Under the pieces are notes generated by a model. The model was given only the letters and a program-made list of their open reading frames with translations, made no database searches and had not been told where the DNA came from. The position numbers were made by a program, and so were the translations under genes. From Hypholoma sublateritium FD-334 SS-4 (taxonomy: Eukaryota > Basidiomycota > Agaricomycetes > Agaricales > Strophariaceae), in assembly GCA_000827495.1 (NCBI GenBank), contig KN817690.1, forward strand, positions 21,046 through 58,947: DNA of 37,902 nt, given 5' to 3'. Within the stretch, counting starts at the first letter, position 1. Every line of letters starts with the position of its first letter. Positions 18,481 to 30,461 of this stretch are shown one piece after another.

Positions 18481-19605
18481 ATGGGCATCCCGACTTGCAT
18501 AAATTCCCCGACATCTGTGCTCATCCCTCGAGCGCAAATGTACGCAGAATCAGATACCACAATTCCCTTCTCGATCGACAACGCCATTGACCTCACGTGG
18601 TATACATCTAATTCCTTAGAGAACGCCTTATGGTGCACCGACTTTCACACAAGCGTTACTATCAACAGCGGAAACGCGAACAGCAGCGGAAACGTCAACT
18701 ACTCGCATACGCCGTCATCGTCATCGGAGACGGATAGAAAAAATACTGAACAATACATGGTAAGGAATAATGAAGATAGAAATTGCTAGTATATGTAGCT
18801 TACCGCATACGTCGCAATCTCGAACTAGATGCGGATGAACACAAGCCAAGAAGGACCTGGTATATCAGTCCTTACTCGCCATACGGAACTAGCGCTTACT
18901 TCTGCTGATATCTTGGAAGACCTATCCGGAAATTATCGTCAAGGAATCTCCGTAGCGCGTTTAAACCTGTACTCACCAGCTATGAATGACATTTCATACA
19001 TTCAACAACATCCATCTGCATCCCCCATCCTGGTGCCTCGCGTCCCCATTGCACTCCCTGCTCTTAGCCCCAACGTTCCTATCCGGACGAACTCCCTCAT
19101 CACGTACCGCCATTCACTTGCAGTTGCAGACGCGCCATTGCAGTGGGATATCTCGCTGCCGCCTATGGTCGCAAGGCTTGCGCCGCCCCAACGCGGCAAT
19201 GGCAGTTTGGGGTGGGCGCACGAGCCCGCGATAGACCCCCAATCGATCAGCAGCATAGTCATTCGCATCCCAAGAATCGAGAGACCCGTCGTAGTTTTCC
19301 CGGAAACTGTCGACGACCCAATCATGATTGTAGACATTCTCAGAGCCGTGTCTGCCGCCGTACGCGCTGCTGCTGGTGGTGCGGACGCCACAGTGGAGGT
19401 AGCAGGTGCTGCGGCAGGTGGCTCACGTATGCGCACCTACAGTCTCGCCGTTGCAAATGCCGATGCCGCAGACGCTGTCAGGCGGCATTTTGGGAGAAAG
19501 GTATACTGGGGTGGGTTATACGATAGTCCGTCCGAACAAGACGTTTGGATTCTCCTGCTCTACGGGCCCCGGCGAGGCGGAAGGAGGGTTCTTTACCAGG
19601 GATAA
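18481..19605 (+). CDS. DUF6699 domain protein
   Basis: Two exons, 18481-18759 and 18829-19605, joined in phase across a 69-bp intron, give 351 residues. The start has a near-ideal context (GCCGCCATGGG). The C-terminal half fits DUF6699, a basidiomycete family of unknown function. The pattern is a hydrophobic start (TNSLITYRHS), WDISLPPMVARL, then EPAID, a beta-rich stretch with VVVFPETVDDPIMIVDIL, and a final helix-strand unit (RRHFGRKVYWGGL). The first 200 residues are low-complexity and proline/serine-rich. If the second exon were used alone, the protein would start at 18829. There is no signal peptide. The domain call is fairly secure; the function is unknown. Confidence 0.7.
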
Positions 19606-20426
19606 CGACAAATATTCTGGACAAGACTTTGGAAACAAAATAAAACAAAAGCATGAGACAAGGTGTAGCCCAAGTGTAGTGACCGCAAAGACGCGACCAG
19701 GAGAGGACTGCAATTGTATTCAGACTTCAAATTTCAAAGGTGAATTGCGATTTGTGATACCACTAGCAATTTGCAGTCGCCAATTTGTCGCCAATTGGCA
19801 ATGATATTACTTGATCGACTATCGTCAATACGTATCATATTAGAGCCTCTAGAGGAGACTATGATTTTGCGGGACATACTGCATTATTCTATTGTAATAG
19901 ACGACTGCTTTTGCGTGAATTGTTTTGTACGAGTTTGGTACGAGTGATGGTTGAGTGATGGTTTAGCTTTAAGACTCAAGCACTCAAGCCCAAGCACAGA
20001 GAGAGGCTGTAAGAACTTGTCCGAGTCGATAGTTGTTGTAGTTGGTCTCAAGTTACTTAGTCGCAAGTTAAGTAGTAGTCTCCGAGTCAAGAGTCGAGAG
20101 TTGAGTGACGTGGGTGTGACCAGCTGTGACCCGAGTCTTCCATTACATACAACTCCCACGGCAACTTTAATTGGCGCCTCGCTCAGGATGAGTGTAACTG
20201 AACCATTCGAGTTTGATTCGAGTCAAATTCAAGTATGTGTAAAGTACTGCTCTTAGATCTACCATTCACTGGTCACTAGATCTAAGACTGGACCAGGCTT
20301 CTAAGTCGCGTTTCTTCCGTCAACCATCTGGCGAAAGGCATTCCTCACAATTCGTCGCGCAGATCCCACATCTGGGCGAAAACTCGGCGAAAACGCAATT
20401 ATCCACCATCCTCGACATGTTCTGAT
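19606..20426. other. intergenic, low-complexity GAGTC/CTCAAG stretch
   Basis: Between about 19920 and 20230 the plus strand is biased to GAGT, CTCAAG and AGTCGAG words without a strict period. Around 19740-19800 short repeats of TTTG(C/T)(A/C)GTCGCCAATT occur. No gene was found. The last 130 bases are the presumed promoter of the TFIIIC gene. Confidence 0.5.
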
Positions 20427-23400
20427 ATGAACAAAAACGTACAACGTGAAAAAAATTCGCTTCCCATCTTCACCACCCTCAGCATCCCCACCGTCACATC
20501 GCACCCCTCTTTGAAAACCGTGCAATGGTCGGCGGACGGCCAGTTGGCTTTCGTCACAAAGAATGCTGTCATTGTCCTGGTACGTTCTCCGAAATTCTCA
20601 CACCGGCGGTGGTGTCACTTCAAAAAAGTTACGGGGGCTTTCCAAGTTTGAGACTCGAGATGAGCTCAATCTTATGGAGCGCGTGGTAGCCATTTCTGAC
20701 CGATTGAACGTAGACGCCTGACCACGGAATCAATTTCGACAACGATTCGGTCATAAAGTCAACACCAAGCAAGGACGACCCCGCACTAGGATGGTTCAAG
20801 ACCATGATTCAGCACGACCAAGCCGTCCCGATCAAGTGGCCTGAGTACTCGCAAAGTCAGCCCTACGTCCATTGTTGCTGGTTCCCAACTAACCGGAGAT
20901 ACTAGCATGGAGCGCAGTGTCCCTTGGATCTATTGACCTGTCTGTGATCTCCTTGGCTACATCACCTAGTGGGATCTCCCCCAACGGAGGGTACGCGATA
21001 TCGAACAATCATTCACACCATTAAGCCAATTCTATCCGTCGCAGATGTATATTTGCGACATTGAGTTCGAATATGGACATACACCTCTGGATGGCGGGTA
21101 AAAATTATCTTAAAGGAGAATGGCTCAAAATCTTTGAGGTGACGCCGTACCTGCTGCACACCATTGCCCCTACTGCAGACGAAAAATCCACTGCTAGCTC
21201 CGTTTTACAGGCGCAAGTTGTCAGTACGTTCATCCGTATCCGTGAACTTATCAGAACCTTCGACTAACCCCCTTCCAGGTATCGAATGGACATCTCAGAT
21301 TGATTACGGCTTCGAGCCGGCTCCTTGGGTCGACTCATCGTTGCTTATCTTGGGGACCCGATCTGGGCATCTGACGTTTTTGAGGTGTGTTGTGTGACGT
21401 CGCTGTGTGTGCGTCTTCTGATAGATGCATGCACAGACATTGCAACAGTGATTCGCCGGTACACATTGTATCTCTGCAGGTTTCCAAAACATGGATCACG
21501 GAACTCGCATTCTCCAAATGGGACCAGCGGGAACCCAAGATCTGTACGCCTGCCCCCACTAATCCCCAACCATTCACGCTCATTTCGTAGACGAGGGCAT
21601 CCTCGCGTACGGCTCCGCGGACGGGTCCGTTGGCTGCCTCAAGATCGTACAGACGCTGATTCTCGACGAAACCGCGTTCTCGTTCACCCCGACTTACAAC
21701 CTCGCCGTCACCCTGGAGCACGAGGTGGTACTCATATACAGCCCCGCAGCGCCGACGAGCATCACCGCGCTCAAGTGGGTCCACATCGCAGGGCGTACAG
21801 TAAGCCCCCTCCCGCTCAGCCGCGCGCGCGCGCCCTAACCTCAGCCAGCCCATCCTCGTGACCTGCACCCCGGGCGTCGTCAGTCTCTGGTCTGCACCCG
21901 CCACCGACGACGCGGCTGCCCCAGCGCATTGGGCGGGGCACCGCAGCCTGCGGGTGCGCCTGCAGCGCACGTGCACCGATTCGTCGCCGTTCCACCCCGT
22001 CGCGGGCGTCGCGTACGTCTCTGCGGAGGACCGCCTCATCGTCACGCTACTCGACGGCTCCTTCCACGTCGTGCAGGACCTCGCGACACGCCCTGAGTGG
22101 GCAGCGAAGGCGGTTATCGACGCCGCGGCGGGGCACGTGAACTCGGACGCTCTGTCGCGCACATCGCGCGCGACGTTCGAGGCGGCGGAGAAGGGCGCTG
22201 TGGACCGCAACGATATGGTGCGCATCGACGGCGCGGTGATGTACGACTGCAGCGCGACGTTCTTGTGGATGTATGAGTGAGTCACTGGTCCGTTGTCTTA
22301 TGCCTCTGGGGTAGGTGTTGATGGCATTGCCCCGCCCAGGTCGAGTCGGCCGTCAGATTTCAGCTACAAGCACGACGCGAAGCACAGCAGCACGTTGGTA
22401 GTTGCGCAGTTGTGGGAGCAAGACGATAGCAGCATCTTGCAGGGCCTCGATGTGTTGCTGACGACCGTCAAAGCATGTAGGTTGACTCTTCATCTCACGC
22501 AAGGAGTGTTCTCATCGTCTGTTATGGTATGTAGCTTCAAGATTGTCACCACTGCAACATCTTCGCCCATTCCTTCTTCACCTGCGGGACCCTTCCAAAC
22601 CGCACCCCCAGCTCCTAGAAATGTTACAGTCAAAATCACAAACAGACCACTCAATCGGCATCCACCCCCCGTCCTTCGAAGGCGACTTAGACCTAGAAAC
22701 GAGACTGAAATTCCGCGCGGGTTTGACGACGAACTTGTTCGGATGGGACCATCTGCTATCGCTGAGGATGCGACTTTCTCTAGCCGATTTCGCCTGGGTA
22801 ATAGTTTTTCTCTTTCGGGAAACTTTATGTTGACGTCATTTTCCCAGAAAATCGCGGACAGCGAAGAAAAGCAGGCAGAGTGCGGCATCGTTGCGCAGAG
22901 CCTGCTCAACGCGATCTCACATCGCGTCCTGCGCACCCTTACGCGGTACCTCCTCGCGGTCGTCAAGTCGCTCACCCGTCAGTTCCTTCTTGCGCATTTT
23001 TCCATCCAAACTGACACATCCACCGCAGCCGACGACATCCCGTTCGTCTCGCGTATCATCCTACAGTCACTCTTGCACGGCTGCCCCGCTGATCTCGCTG
23101 CTGAGGGTAGCCAACTGTCTGCGCATATCCAGCCGCTCATCAACGCGAGTGCGCAAATGCTAGGGTCGGACGACACGCTCGGCAAGCTTGACGAGCTGTG
23201 TCCCGCGTGCGGCGTCGCCGTACCCCTGCAGGACATCACGACGGCAGTTTGCGCAAACGGGCACACCTGGCGTAAGACCCTTCCCAATATTGTCCGCGGT
23301 GCAAGTTACTGATGATAATCAACCATAGCACGCTGTTCAGTGACGACGTTCATATTGTCGACGGCTGCGGTGCGGACGTGCGTGGGTTGCAGCCGCAAGG

Positions 23401-23525
23401 CGTTCCTACCTCCGTCGGCGAAGAAGGGCCTTCCGGATATCGCACATGGCTGGGTTGTCGAGGAGCTCCTAGAGGCTGTGCACCACTGTCTCTTTTGCAA
23501 TAATCAATTTATTAGCATATTGTAA
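20427..23525 (+). CDS. transcription factor IIIC subunit delta (GTF3C4/Sfc9-like)
   Basis: About ten exons on the plus strand; clear introns include 20580-20713 and further 45-75-bp ones. The N-terminal two thirds is a degenerate beta-propeller (VQWSADGQLAFVTKNAVIVL, then TPDHGINFDND, GWFKTMIQHD and LILGTRSGHLTFL). This matches the TFIIIC delta N-terminal domain. The C-terminus is the matching zinc finger: CPACGVAVP, then CANGHTWPRCSVT, CVGC and CLFCNNQ before the stop. The intron splitting HTW from PRCSVT is needed to obtain that conserved motif. TFIIIC recruits TFIIIB and RNA polymerase III to tRNA genes, and the human orthologue has been reported as a histone acetyltransferase. One splice site (around 22480-22510) I could not fix, so the exact length is open. 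Coding GC is high in the middle exons. Confidence 0.85.
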
Positions 23526-23735
23526 ACATAACAATACAAGGAAGATCTCTCTCTGTCGACCATCTGCAAATCGGACGAGTCAGAAAATTTAGAGGATGGC
23601 TTACGAAATGGCCGGTATCGATGCGCGGGTCAGCAGAAGCCCAAAGGGCCGAGATGCGATTCGAAAACAGGTTGATAAGGATACATTGAAGATTTAGCTT
23701 GATAACACGATTCCCATGCCTGGGCCGGCGCCCAC

Positions 23736-24283
23736 TCAGTATCCCGCTGTGATCAGGTAGTCTGCGAGCTTTTCGACGATCGGGGTGGCTTCTGGGGCCT
23801 GTACAGGTGCCCTGTACACAGCAACAAGGATGGCCTGTTTGGTCTTCACGATGACGGCACCGTCAGCCTGCGACGCGGCGTGCATGAATCAGTAGATAAT
23901 CAGAAGAACCGTTGGAGAGGTAGAACGCACAGCTTTCTTTGCCTGGATCGTGCGGCCGACAACCGAGAGCGTGAAGTACTTCTGGCCTGCGAGGCGCACA
24001 CCGCTAGCCTGAATTTGGTCGGGATTGGTGAAGCCATCAACGATCGCCTTCTGCTCCTCGGTCGATAACTGCCACGCCCATGAGCATAGCAGCTAAGGGT
24101 CACAGGCTAGAGTTGCATACCGTGAAGTTCTTGGACGTTGCCCATACTCCTCCTTGCAATCCGATAATTGCAGCCTCGGCGACTTGGCCGGTGGCGATCA
24201 GGTGGGAGTCGACGTACGCTAGCAGATCAGCGTCAGCGGGCGGCCATCGAGTATGGCGATCCGGAAGTACCTTGCCAGGACAT
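23736..24283 (-). CDS. profilin
   Basis: Four exons, 24283-24271, 24218-24121, 24068-23931 and 23867-23736, give exactly 126 residues, the usual fungal profilin length. The sequence begins MSWQAYVDSHL and ends EKLADYLITAGY, both hallmark profilin ends. QKYFTLSVVGRTIQAKKA and GAVIVKTKQAILVAVY fit the core sheet and the actin face. Profilin binds G-actin, poly-proline and phosphoinositides and feeds monomers to formins. The first exon has only 13 bases (MSWQ), which automated prediction can miss. The gene is divergent from the oxygenase gene to its right. Confidence 0.95.
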
Positions 24284-24847
24284 TGTGAGTGTGTCTAGTT
24301 GGGTGTTGTGAAGCTTGCGCGGAGTTGGTATGAGGACAAAGGCGGCTGCGTTGACTAAATAGGAGGCTTACACCAAATACGCGGATCGGAGATGGCCAGA
24401 TAAGATTGAACCGCACGTGGTCCGTCGGGTACGTCCGCACGCGCCGTCAGGAAGCTATATAAGGAGATTTATTAGGCCGATATGGCACCTTCATCAAAAC
24501 TACTTATTCGCATATTTAGTCTACATGAAGGCGGTCACCTGGAGCCGCTGCTTCGTGGCTGCATACCTAGGTAGAAAAGTTCTCTTCTATTATTCAGCAG
24601 AAAATTCTCCGCAACTTCAAGTCAACGTTAGGTAGATTCCGGCGGCTCACGCCGAAGACATGCCGAGTCTGCCGTAAGTGTTTGGATGATCCTTTGGTAA
24701 TCAACCAATCGGGCGGCCAGCCTCAAAAGATCATCCAACATCTTCCAACCTCCGACAGCTTCGTTTGCACTGCTGCTTCGCTGAAGGCGATCTCGCTCGC
24801 AGTCAAATCCCATTCAACTATCTGAAATTAGTTGCTCCATCGCCAAA
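24284..24847. promoter_or_regulatory. divergent promoter between profilin and the 2OG oxygenase
   Basis: This 564-bp region has no coding. A TATA-like CTTATATAGC (minus strand, 24454-24463) lies about 170 bp upstream of the profilin ATG. The plus-strand half is AT-rich near 24490-24600. Its assignment to either gene is inferred. Confidence 0.4.
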
Positions 24848-26518
24848 ATGGCCAAAAACTCAAAGAAAAGAAAAACCGCGCCAGACCCCAGGTTGACGTC
24901 CATCGCCAAGAAGTCAAAACCTGATGGTTGCAGCACAGAGCTCATCACTGGCACAGTGATTCCTGCGTCTGTTATCACCCAAGGAACAGGTCTGATCGGC
25001 GGCCTAGTCTATGAAGATGAGCTGGAAACGACGACCGACACCCTCCTGACTCTCGCCCAAAACCCCGTCCTACTGAGTCTTAAAGCCCTCAAACCATTCA
25101 AAACAGCCGTCCACGACTACTGGCGGGTCGCTCACGAGACGAGCAACACAGGTGCTTGTATTTCAGCTCACGCACTGACCGCTGGTTAAGCACGCTTTCC
25201 AGGGAACTCCCTTACGTCTCGCATCTCGTCGGCGCTCGTCGACCAGCGCCATGTTGATGCGCTCGTCTTCCTATCTGAGATGGCCATCCGGGAGCATGTG
25301 CCGAAGCTGGGTGCCCTGCAGCGCTGGGTACGGGAGTGCGACGCTGTGCTGACGCCGAAGACGTCTCAGGAGGAGGAGAACAGGGTCTGGCAGGTGCTCG
25401 ACGCCATCCTGCGGACGACGCAGCCGGAGATGATAGCTCAGGCGGGTACGTCCAGCGATGTCTGTGGGAAGCTTGAGCAGGGCAAGCGGCTGCGGTGGTA
25501 CCCGCCGTTCACCGTCGACCCCGGCCTACCTGCCGACAGCATGCAGCGCACCGCCGTGCTCGATTCGACGGAGATCTCAGCTGCAGCGACCGCCGTTCTG
25601 CAGCCCCTGCAGACGACACCCGGTCCCGAGCGCAGGCCGCCGAATAAGCACCCCGCCGTCATCTGGTTCTCGCCGCCGAACACCTTCCCCCTCCTCCCCT
25701 CCGCCGAGCGCACGCGCCAGCCCACGCGGCACGACCTTCCCGGGGTGCCCGGGGCGTTCATCATCAACGACGCTCTAGAAGCCGCCGAATGCGAAAGCCT
25801 GGTTAAGGCGGCGGAAGCGGTGGGCCTCATCCCCGACGAGCCGGTCGCGGGGTCTGCGGCGCAGCTGTCGTCGGTGCTCGCGCACAATCTCATCTGGCTC
25901 GCCGACACCCGGTTTATCGAAGGACTTCATGGGCGCCTCGTACATCTACTGCCGCAGATGGTGCACGGCGGCGCGGTGAAAGGGATAAACTCGCGGTTCC
26001 GGCTCTATCGATACAGACCCGGTGCGCTGTACCGACCACACGTTCGTTTCCTCGATTTTTGTGTATGAGTTGCGCTACTGACATATTCGCATATTGAGAT
26101 CGACGGTGCGTGGCCCTCCTCCGCGCTTGACTCGACGACGTCGCCTCCATCCTACGTCTACGACTCAGACCCCACGGTGTACTCCCGTCTGACCTTCCTC
26201 ATCTACCTGAACGACGATTTCGATGGGGGCAGCACGACGTTCTTCCTGCCCTCGCCTAGTCAAGGCATCCTCGAAGCGCGTCCAGTAAAGCCTCGCACAG
26301 GTACCGTGTGTGTCTTCCCGCATGGCGCGGCCAGGGGGAGCTTGTTACACGAGGTTAGTGATACGCTGAGAATCGCGCGTCAGACGTCGATTGACCAGGC
26401 TAAATTCTTTCTTTTGCTCAAGGGGAGTGGAGTGCTCTCAGGCGCAAAATATGTGATTCGGACGGAGGTGCTATATGAAGTGGATAAGAGCGAGCGGATT
26501 GATGCGGTGAAGGAGTGA
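24848..26518 (+). CDS. 2OG-Fe(II) oxygenase, prolyl-4-hydroxylase-like (P4Hc)
   Basis: Exons 24848-25151, 25203-26041, 26099-26353 and 26423-26518 give 497 residues. The catalytic fold is C-terminal. FIINDALEAAECESL opens it, RFRLYRYRPG and the HID iron ligands follow (H and I are split by an intron), then FLIYLNDDFDGGSTTFF, the distal histidine in SLLHEG, and the 2-oxoglutarate-binding arginine in KYVIRTEVLYE. The N-terminal 250 residues are helical with a basic start (MAKNSKKRKT), suggesting nuclear location. The last intron (69 bp) has no stop and keeps the frame; retaining it would add 23 residues immediately after the distal histidine. I prefer the spliced form because it gives the usual HEG...KYVIR spacing. 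The substrate is unknown. Confidence 0.8.
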
Positions 26519-26895
26519 AAAAATATCAGGTACATAACATGGATATTTAGTGGGCCTTGCAGGTAGATATATGTGCCTTTCATTCTTCATGTCGTTGTGA
26601 ATTTGAGGTTGCGATATATTTATACATTCAAGGTATATATGTCATCGCCGCCTGACAATCACCTCACGAAGAGCCTCGAAGAGCACATGGATCAGGAAAT
26701 AATTCTAAATTAAGTGGTTTGCCCCCACACTTCCATGCGGTCACGGTTGCCAGCCCGGATGGCGCGATAGAGTACCGCACTCGCATCGCCCACGCTCACG
26801 CCTATTTTTTCTTGGTCTTGTTCGCAATCATCAAGCTTGTCTAGAACCTTTCATCCTCTCCCCACACCCCACGCCCGTTGTCTGCACACTACACT
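26519..26895. other. intergenic, 3' end of oxygenase gene and promoter of aldo-keto reductase
   Basis: The first half is AT-rich (ATATATTTATACATTCAAGGTATATATG), consistent with a 3' untranslated region. A CT-rich leader precedes the next ATG (TTCATCCTCTCCCCACACCCC), common before fungal starts. Confidence 0.5.
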
Positions 26896-28363
26896 ATGCC
26901 TTGGGAAATTAAAAAGTTCAACGACGGTGAGCATGACGCGTCGCAAGCCCCTAAACGCCTTGCTCGCGCTGAGCCTCATCTACCCGCTATCTAGGCAACG
27001 AAATTCCCGGTATCGGGTAAGTATTCTCGCGCCTGCCGGTATTGGAGCGCAGCTAACAGCGACTGGGTTCCATGCAGCTTCGGGACGTGGAAGATCCCTG
27101 TCGGCGACACGACGGTCGACCAGGTCGACCAGGCCATCAGCGTCGGGTTCAGCCATATCGGTGAGTCTGCACCCATGGCCAACCTCGTCCGCGTCCTGGT
27201 CGCTGATACTATACCCGTCCGCCCGCGCAGATACCGCCCAGGCGTATAGGAACGAGTTCGAGGCGGGCAAGGCGATCAAAGAGAGTGGCCTTGCGCGCTC
27301 GGACATATTCATCACGACCAAGTACAGCGGCTTGGGCGGGCTCGACATCGAGACGTCGATTAAGGACAGCCTGAAGAACGTACGTGCACATGCTCGCCTT
27401 GTCTATATATAACGGCGGTACGCCGTGTTGATACTGACACTCTGCCATGGCAGTTGGGTGTGCACTACATCGACCTGTACCTCATTCACAGCCCACGCCT
27501 CGCCGTACCCGACATCCCCACTGTATGGGCTGAGATGGAGGGTTTGAAAAACGCGGGCTTAGTAAAGTACGCCTTTCGTATTCACAGTACTTCCAATTCC
27601 CACTACACACGCGTGTCCCGTATAGGAGCATCGGCATCAGCAACTTCAGCGTTAAGGACACGCAGGTTCTCCTCGCGTCGGCCAAAATTCCCCCGGCGGT
27701 GAACCAAGTGCGTGCATTTTCCATGCGCCTCCTCCAACCACCGCACGTCTGACCAGCGCGTCTACGCGGCGGCTAGATCATGCTGCAGCCGTACAACTAC
27801 GCCGCGCAGAAGTCCCTGCTCGAGCTCTCCGCAGAGAAAGGCATCGTCATCGAGGCGTACAGCCCTCTCCTGTGAGCACTGCATCCACGGTGACGAGCGC
27901 GTCTCATCATATGCTTGCAGACCTGTTACAACCTACCCCGGCGGCCCCGTCGACAAGCCAGTCAAGGCCGCCGCGAACCGCCTCGGCGTGACAGACGACC
28001 AGGTGCTGCTCGCGTGGGCGAAGGCCAAGGGCGCCGTGGTCCTCACGTACGCTGCCCTCGTGCACAGATTCGGAAAGTGAAAGAGGCTAATCTCACGATA
28101 GTTCGAGCTCGAAGAAATCGCGCCTAGAAGGGTACATCAACGCCGGGGACCTAGGTCAGTGACGCGCAATTCTCCCTTTTACTGATATGCTGACAACCTT
28201 TATAGTCCTCACAGATGATGAAATCGCCGCCATCGAGGAGGCGGGTGCCAAGGGGCCGCGCGGGCTGACCCCGTATGTCCTCGTAAAGAGGGCGTCTCTT
28301 GTACTCCTGGGCGGCATTGCCGGCTTCGGACTGTGCTCGTACATGGGGGTTAGCTTGTTCTGA
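26896..28363 (+). CDS. aldo-keto reductase with C-terminal hydrophobic tail
   Basis: About ten small exons on the plus strand. The start MPWEIKKFNDG leads through NEIPGIGFGTWKIP. The catalytic set is visible: Asp and Tyr in HIDTAQAY, Lys in FITTKYSG and His in DLYLIHSP. Then come SIGISNFSV, PPAVNQ and EAYSPL, and the cofactor segment SSSKKSRLEGYINAG. The first exon is 31 bases and ends inside codon 11. Aldo-keto reductases use NADPH to reduce carbonyls. The last 25 residues (LVLLGGIAGFGLCSYMG) form a likely membrane anchor, which is uncommon in this soluble family. Convergent with ORC5 on the right, only 75 bp apart. Confidence 0.9.
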
Positions 28364-28438
28364 TGCGCACCTACGGTTGCAGGAAACAAATAGGAAACAC
28401 CTTATAGTTGTAGTATGTGTATTTATAAAACAGGTGTA

Positions 28439-30234
28439 TCAGAGCGGATCCCATAGCAGGTCGTTCAGCGCTACCTTCAGCTCTTTCGCTAGGGCCAGTG
28501 TAGCGTCATAAGAAATTGCGCACTTGAACTGTGGCGGCCCGTCCAGACGATCAGAGGGCGTGGTACGGTGGAGGAGTCGCATCGACGTCAGTTCCATGAC
28601 CTAAGAAACAGAAATAGTGAGTGCGCTGTGCAGGTGGGCCAGGCAGCAACGTACGTAAGAAAACACGCCCACGCGCCCAATCTCCATGTCCGTGTGCTCC
28701 CCAGGTATCTTGAACTGCTTCCCCGAAGCGCGCGAATCGAAGTCGTTTTCCTCGAGCAACGCGCCGAGAATTGCAATCATTCTGTCGATCGCAAACGGCG
28801 CGGGCCCAAGCAGCCGCTGGGCCACCTTTGACGGCCCCCCGCCTCGTGTCTTGCCTGGCGCGCGCGTCGCGCGACGTTTGCGCTTCCGCTCGTCGAGGCC
28901 CCGCCCGAACATGCGCACGTCGGACTTGGCAGGGTTCGTCGACGCCAGGAAGGCCGCGATGAGTATGAACTTCGCCATCCGCGGTAGCGCTGCCAGGGCC
29001 GCCCCTTGCTGCGCCGCGCCGCCGCCCTGTGTGCCCGCCGCCTGTACGCCCTGTGCGCGGGGTAGCGAGAGGAGATCGTCTGGAGGCGCGTTGGCGAGTG
29101 CCCAGTCGGCGGCGTTTGTGAGCCGCGGGAGCAGCGCCTCGAGGGCGGCCGTCAGTGTCGGGTTGAACGTCTTTGTCAGGCGCATGCGGACGTCGTTGGT
29201 GGGCGGCGGGAACGCCTCGCCGGATTCCATGTCGATGTCGCCGCATGCCTTGTATTGGTCGAGCAATGGCTTGCAGAATCCGGGCCACCGCGCGGCGGCG
29301 ACGTACTGCAGCTCCTGTGGATTGTGTGTGAATGGGTAGCAGACATCGCAGAGAGTTGTGATGAAGTGGATATAGAGAGACTTTAGAGAAGACTGATAGG
29401 GATTGTTGAAGGGGGAGGACGAGGGCGAGTCTTCACAGAGGGCTGCGAAATTCAGGATAAGATTTCGCACAATGTCTGTGGGAAGTTAGATCAAAGTTCG
29501 CCCAAGAGCCCATGGACGAACCTTCTTTGGAGGGCGGGGGCACGTCGACGTAATATGGATCGGGTGATGCACCCAGAGGTGGCTTTATGTCCTCCCAGCC
29601 AACTTGCGAAAGAAATATTATGCTCAGGTCTAGCCTTGACTGCAGGTGACGACGTGAACGCATTAGCAAGTAAAATATATCAAGATAAATGCACACCTAC
29701 CAACTCTGAGAGACGCGTAAATGGCACAAGGAGTTCCGGCAGCGTCTCTTTCAGTCTCTCTGGGCGTTCGATGACAATAACAAGTCTCACATCCGAATTG
29801 ACGCCTGCCTTTCCTTTTCCTTTGCCCGTGTCCATCACCGCCCCAGCTTTACGCGACAGGTGGGTATGGGCCGCACGCAACCCATGTACGAACGAGTCCA
29901 TGTTCTCGTTCCACCGCGTGTCTAGATCGTCCTTCCAGTTCGCGCATCCGTCTTCCCAGCGGGGCTCCCACCCAACTAAGGTGTTTACGATGTTTTCATA
30001 CAACAGACGCGCCGTAAACGACGTGACACAGTCTACCTGCGCATAGAATATCGCTGGAGAGCTGGACGTCGTCGAAAGGGCGTCTAGAATGGTCCCAGTG
30101 ACGCGCGTTGTCGTTCGAATTGCCTCCAGGTCATGTATGTAGATGAAACCTGGGGGGTGGTTTGAGAGAAGTGTCTCGAGTTCGTAGCAGAAATTTTCGT
30201 GGCCAGGATATCTACGCATCGCGTCCGAGGCCAT
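28439..30234 (-). CDS. ORC5: origin recognition complex subunit 5
   Basis: A minus-strand gene with at least four exons, beginning MASDAMRRYPGHENF and ending NDLLWDPL. RRYPGHENFCYELETLL followed by HPPGFIYIHD is the usual ORC5 opening. AKFILIAAFLASTNPAKSD with RMFGRGLDERKRKR is the diagnostic ORC5 C-terminal segment. ORC5 is part of the complex that marks replication origins and loads MCM. The nucleotide-binding loop, expected after FIYIHD as GxxxxGKT, here reads LEAIRTTTRVT and lacks the Gly and Lys, so ATP binding is probably lost. An in-frame ATG lies 21 codons upstream (30297); I chose the one next to the conserved part. It shares a 227-bp divergent promoter with the F-box gene. Confidence 0.88.
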
Positions 30235-30461
30235 TGATGTACTAAATAGCAAGAGGATGTCGATGAGGAGTCGGAGCGTCGAGCTGCGGCGAGCCACCCA
30301 GATGAACCGGGCCGCGTTATTATTGCTCGTGGGAATATCAGCAGCAGTCCTTATATATCATGTGATCTCTGGCAAGTTTGCTTCGAATTTCGAACTGCGC
30401 CACTTGTGCAACTACGACTAACTACGAGCTCACCACCAAGCTACTTGAAATTGTGCGTGTT
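30235..30461. promoter_or_regulatory. divergent promoter between ORC5 and F-box-like gene
   Basis: A short region between two outward starts. It contains TTATATATCATGTGATCTC around 30351-30370, a TATA-like site followed by an E-box-like CATGTG. Which gene uses it is not evident. Confidence 0.35.

Noticed and set aside
19002..19436. Alanine/threonine-rich minus-strand frame
   Set aside because: Antisense to the DUF6699 coding exon.
21335..22285. 316-residue frame on the minus strand
   Set aside because: It is antisense to GC-rich exons of the TFIIIC gene, which has conserved motifs; no family resemblance on this strand.
28551..29288. 245-residue Arg/Ala/Gly-rich frame on the minus strand
   Set aside because: It is the wrong frame of the ORC5 exon and reads as low-complexity, typical of GC-rich shadows.
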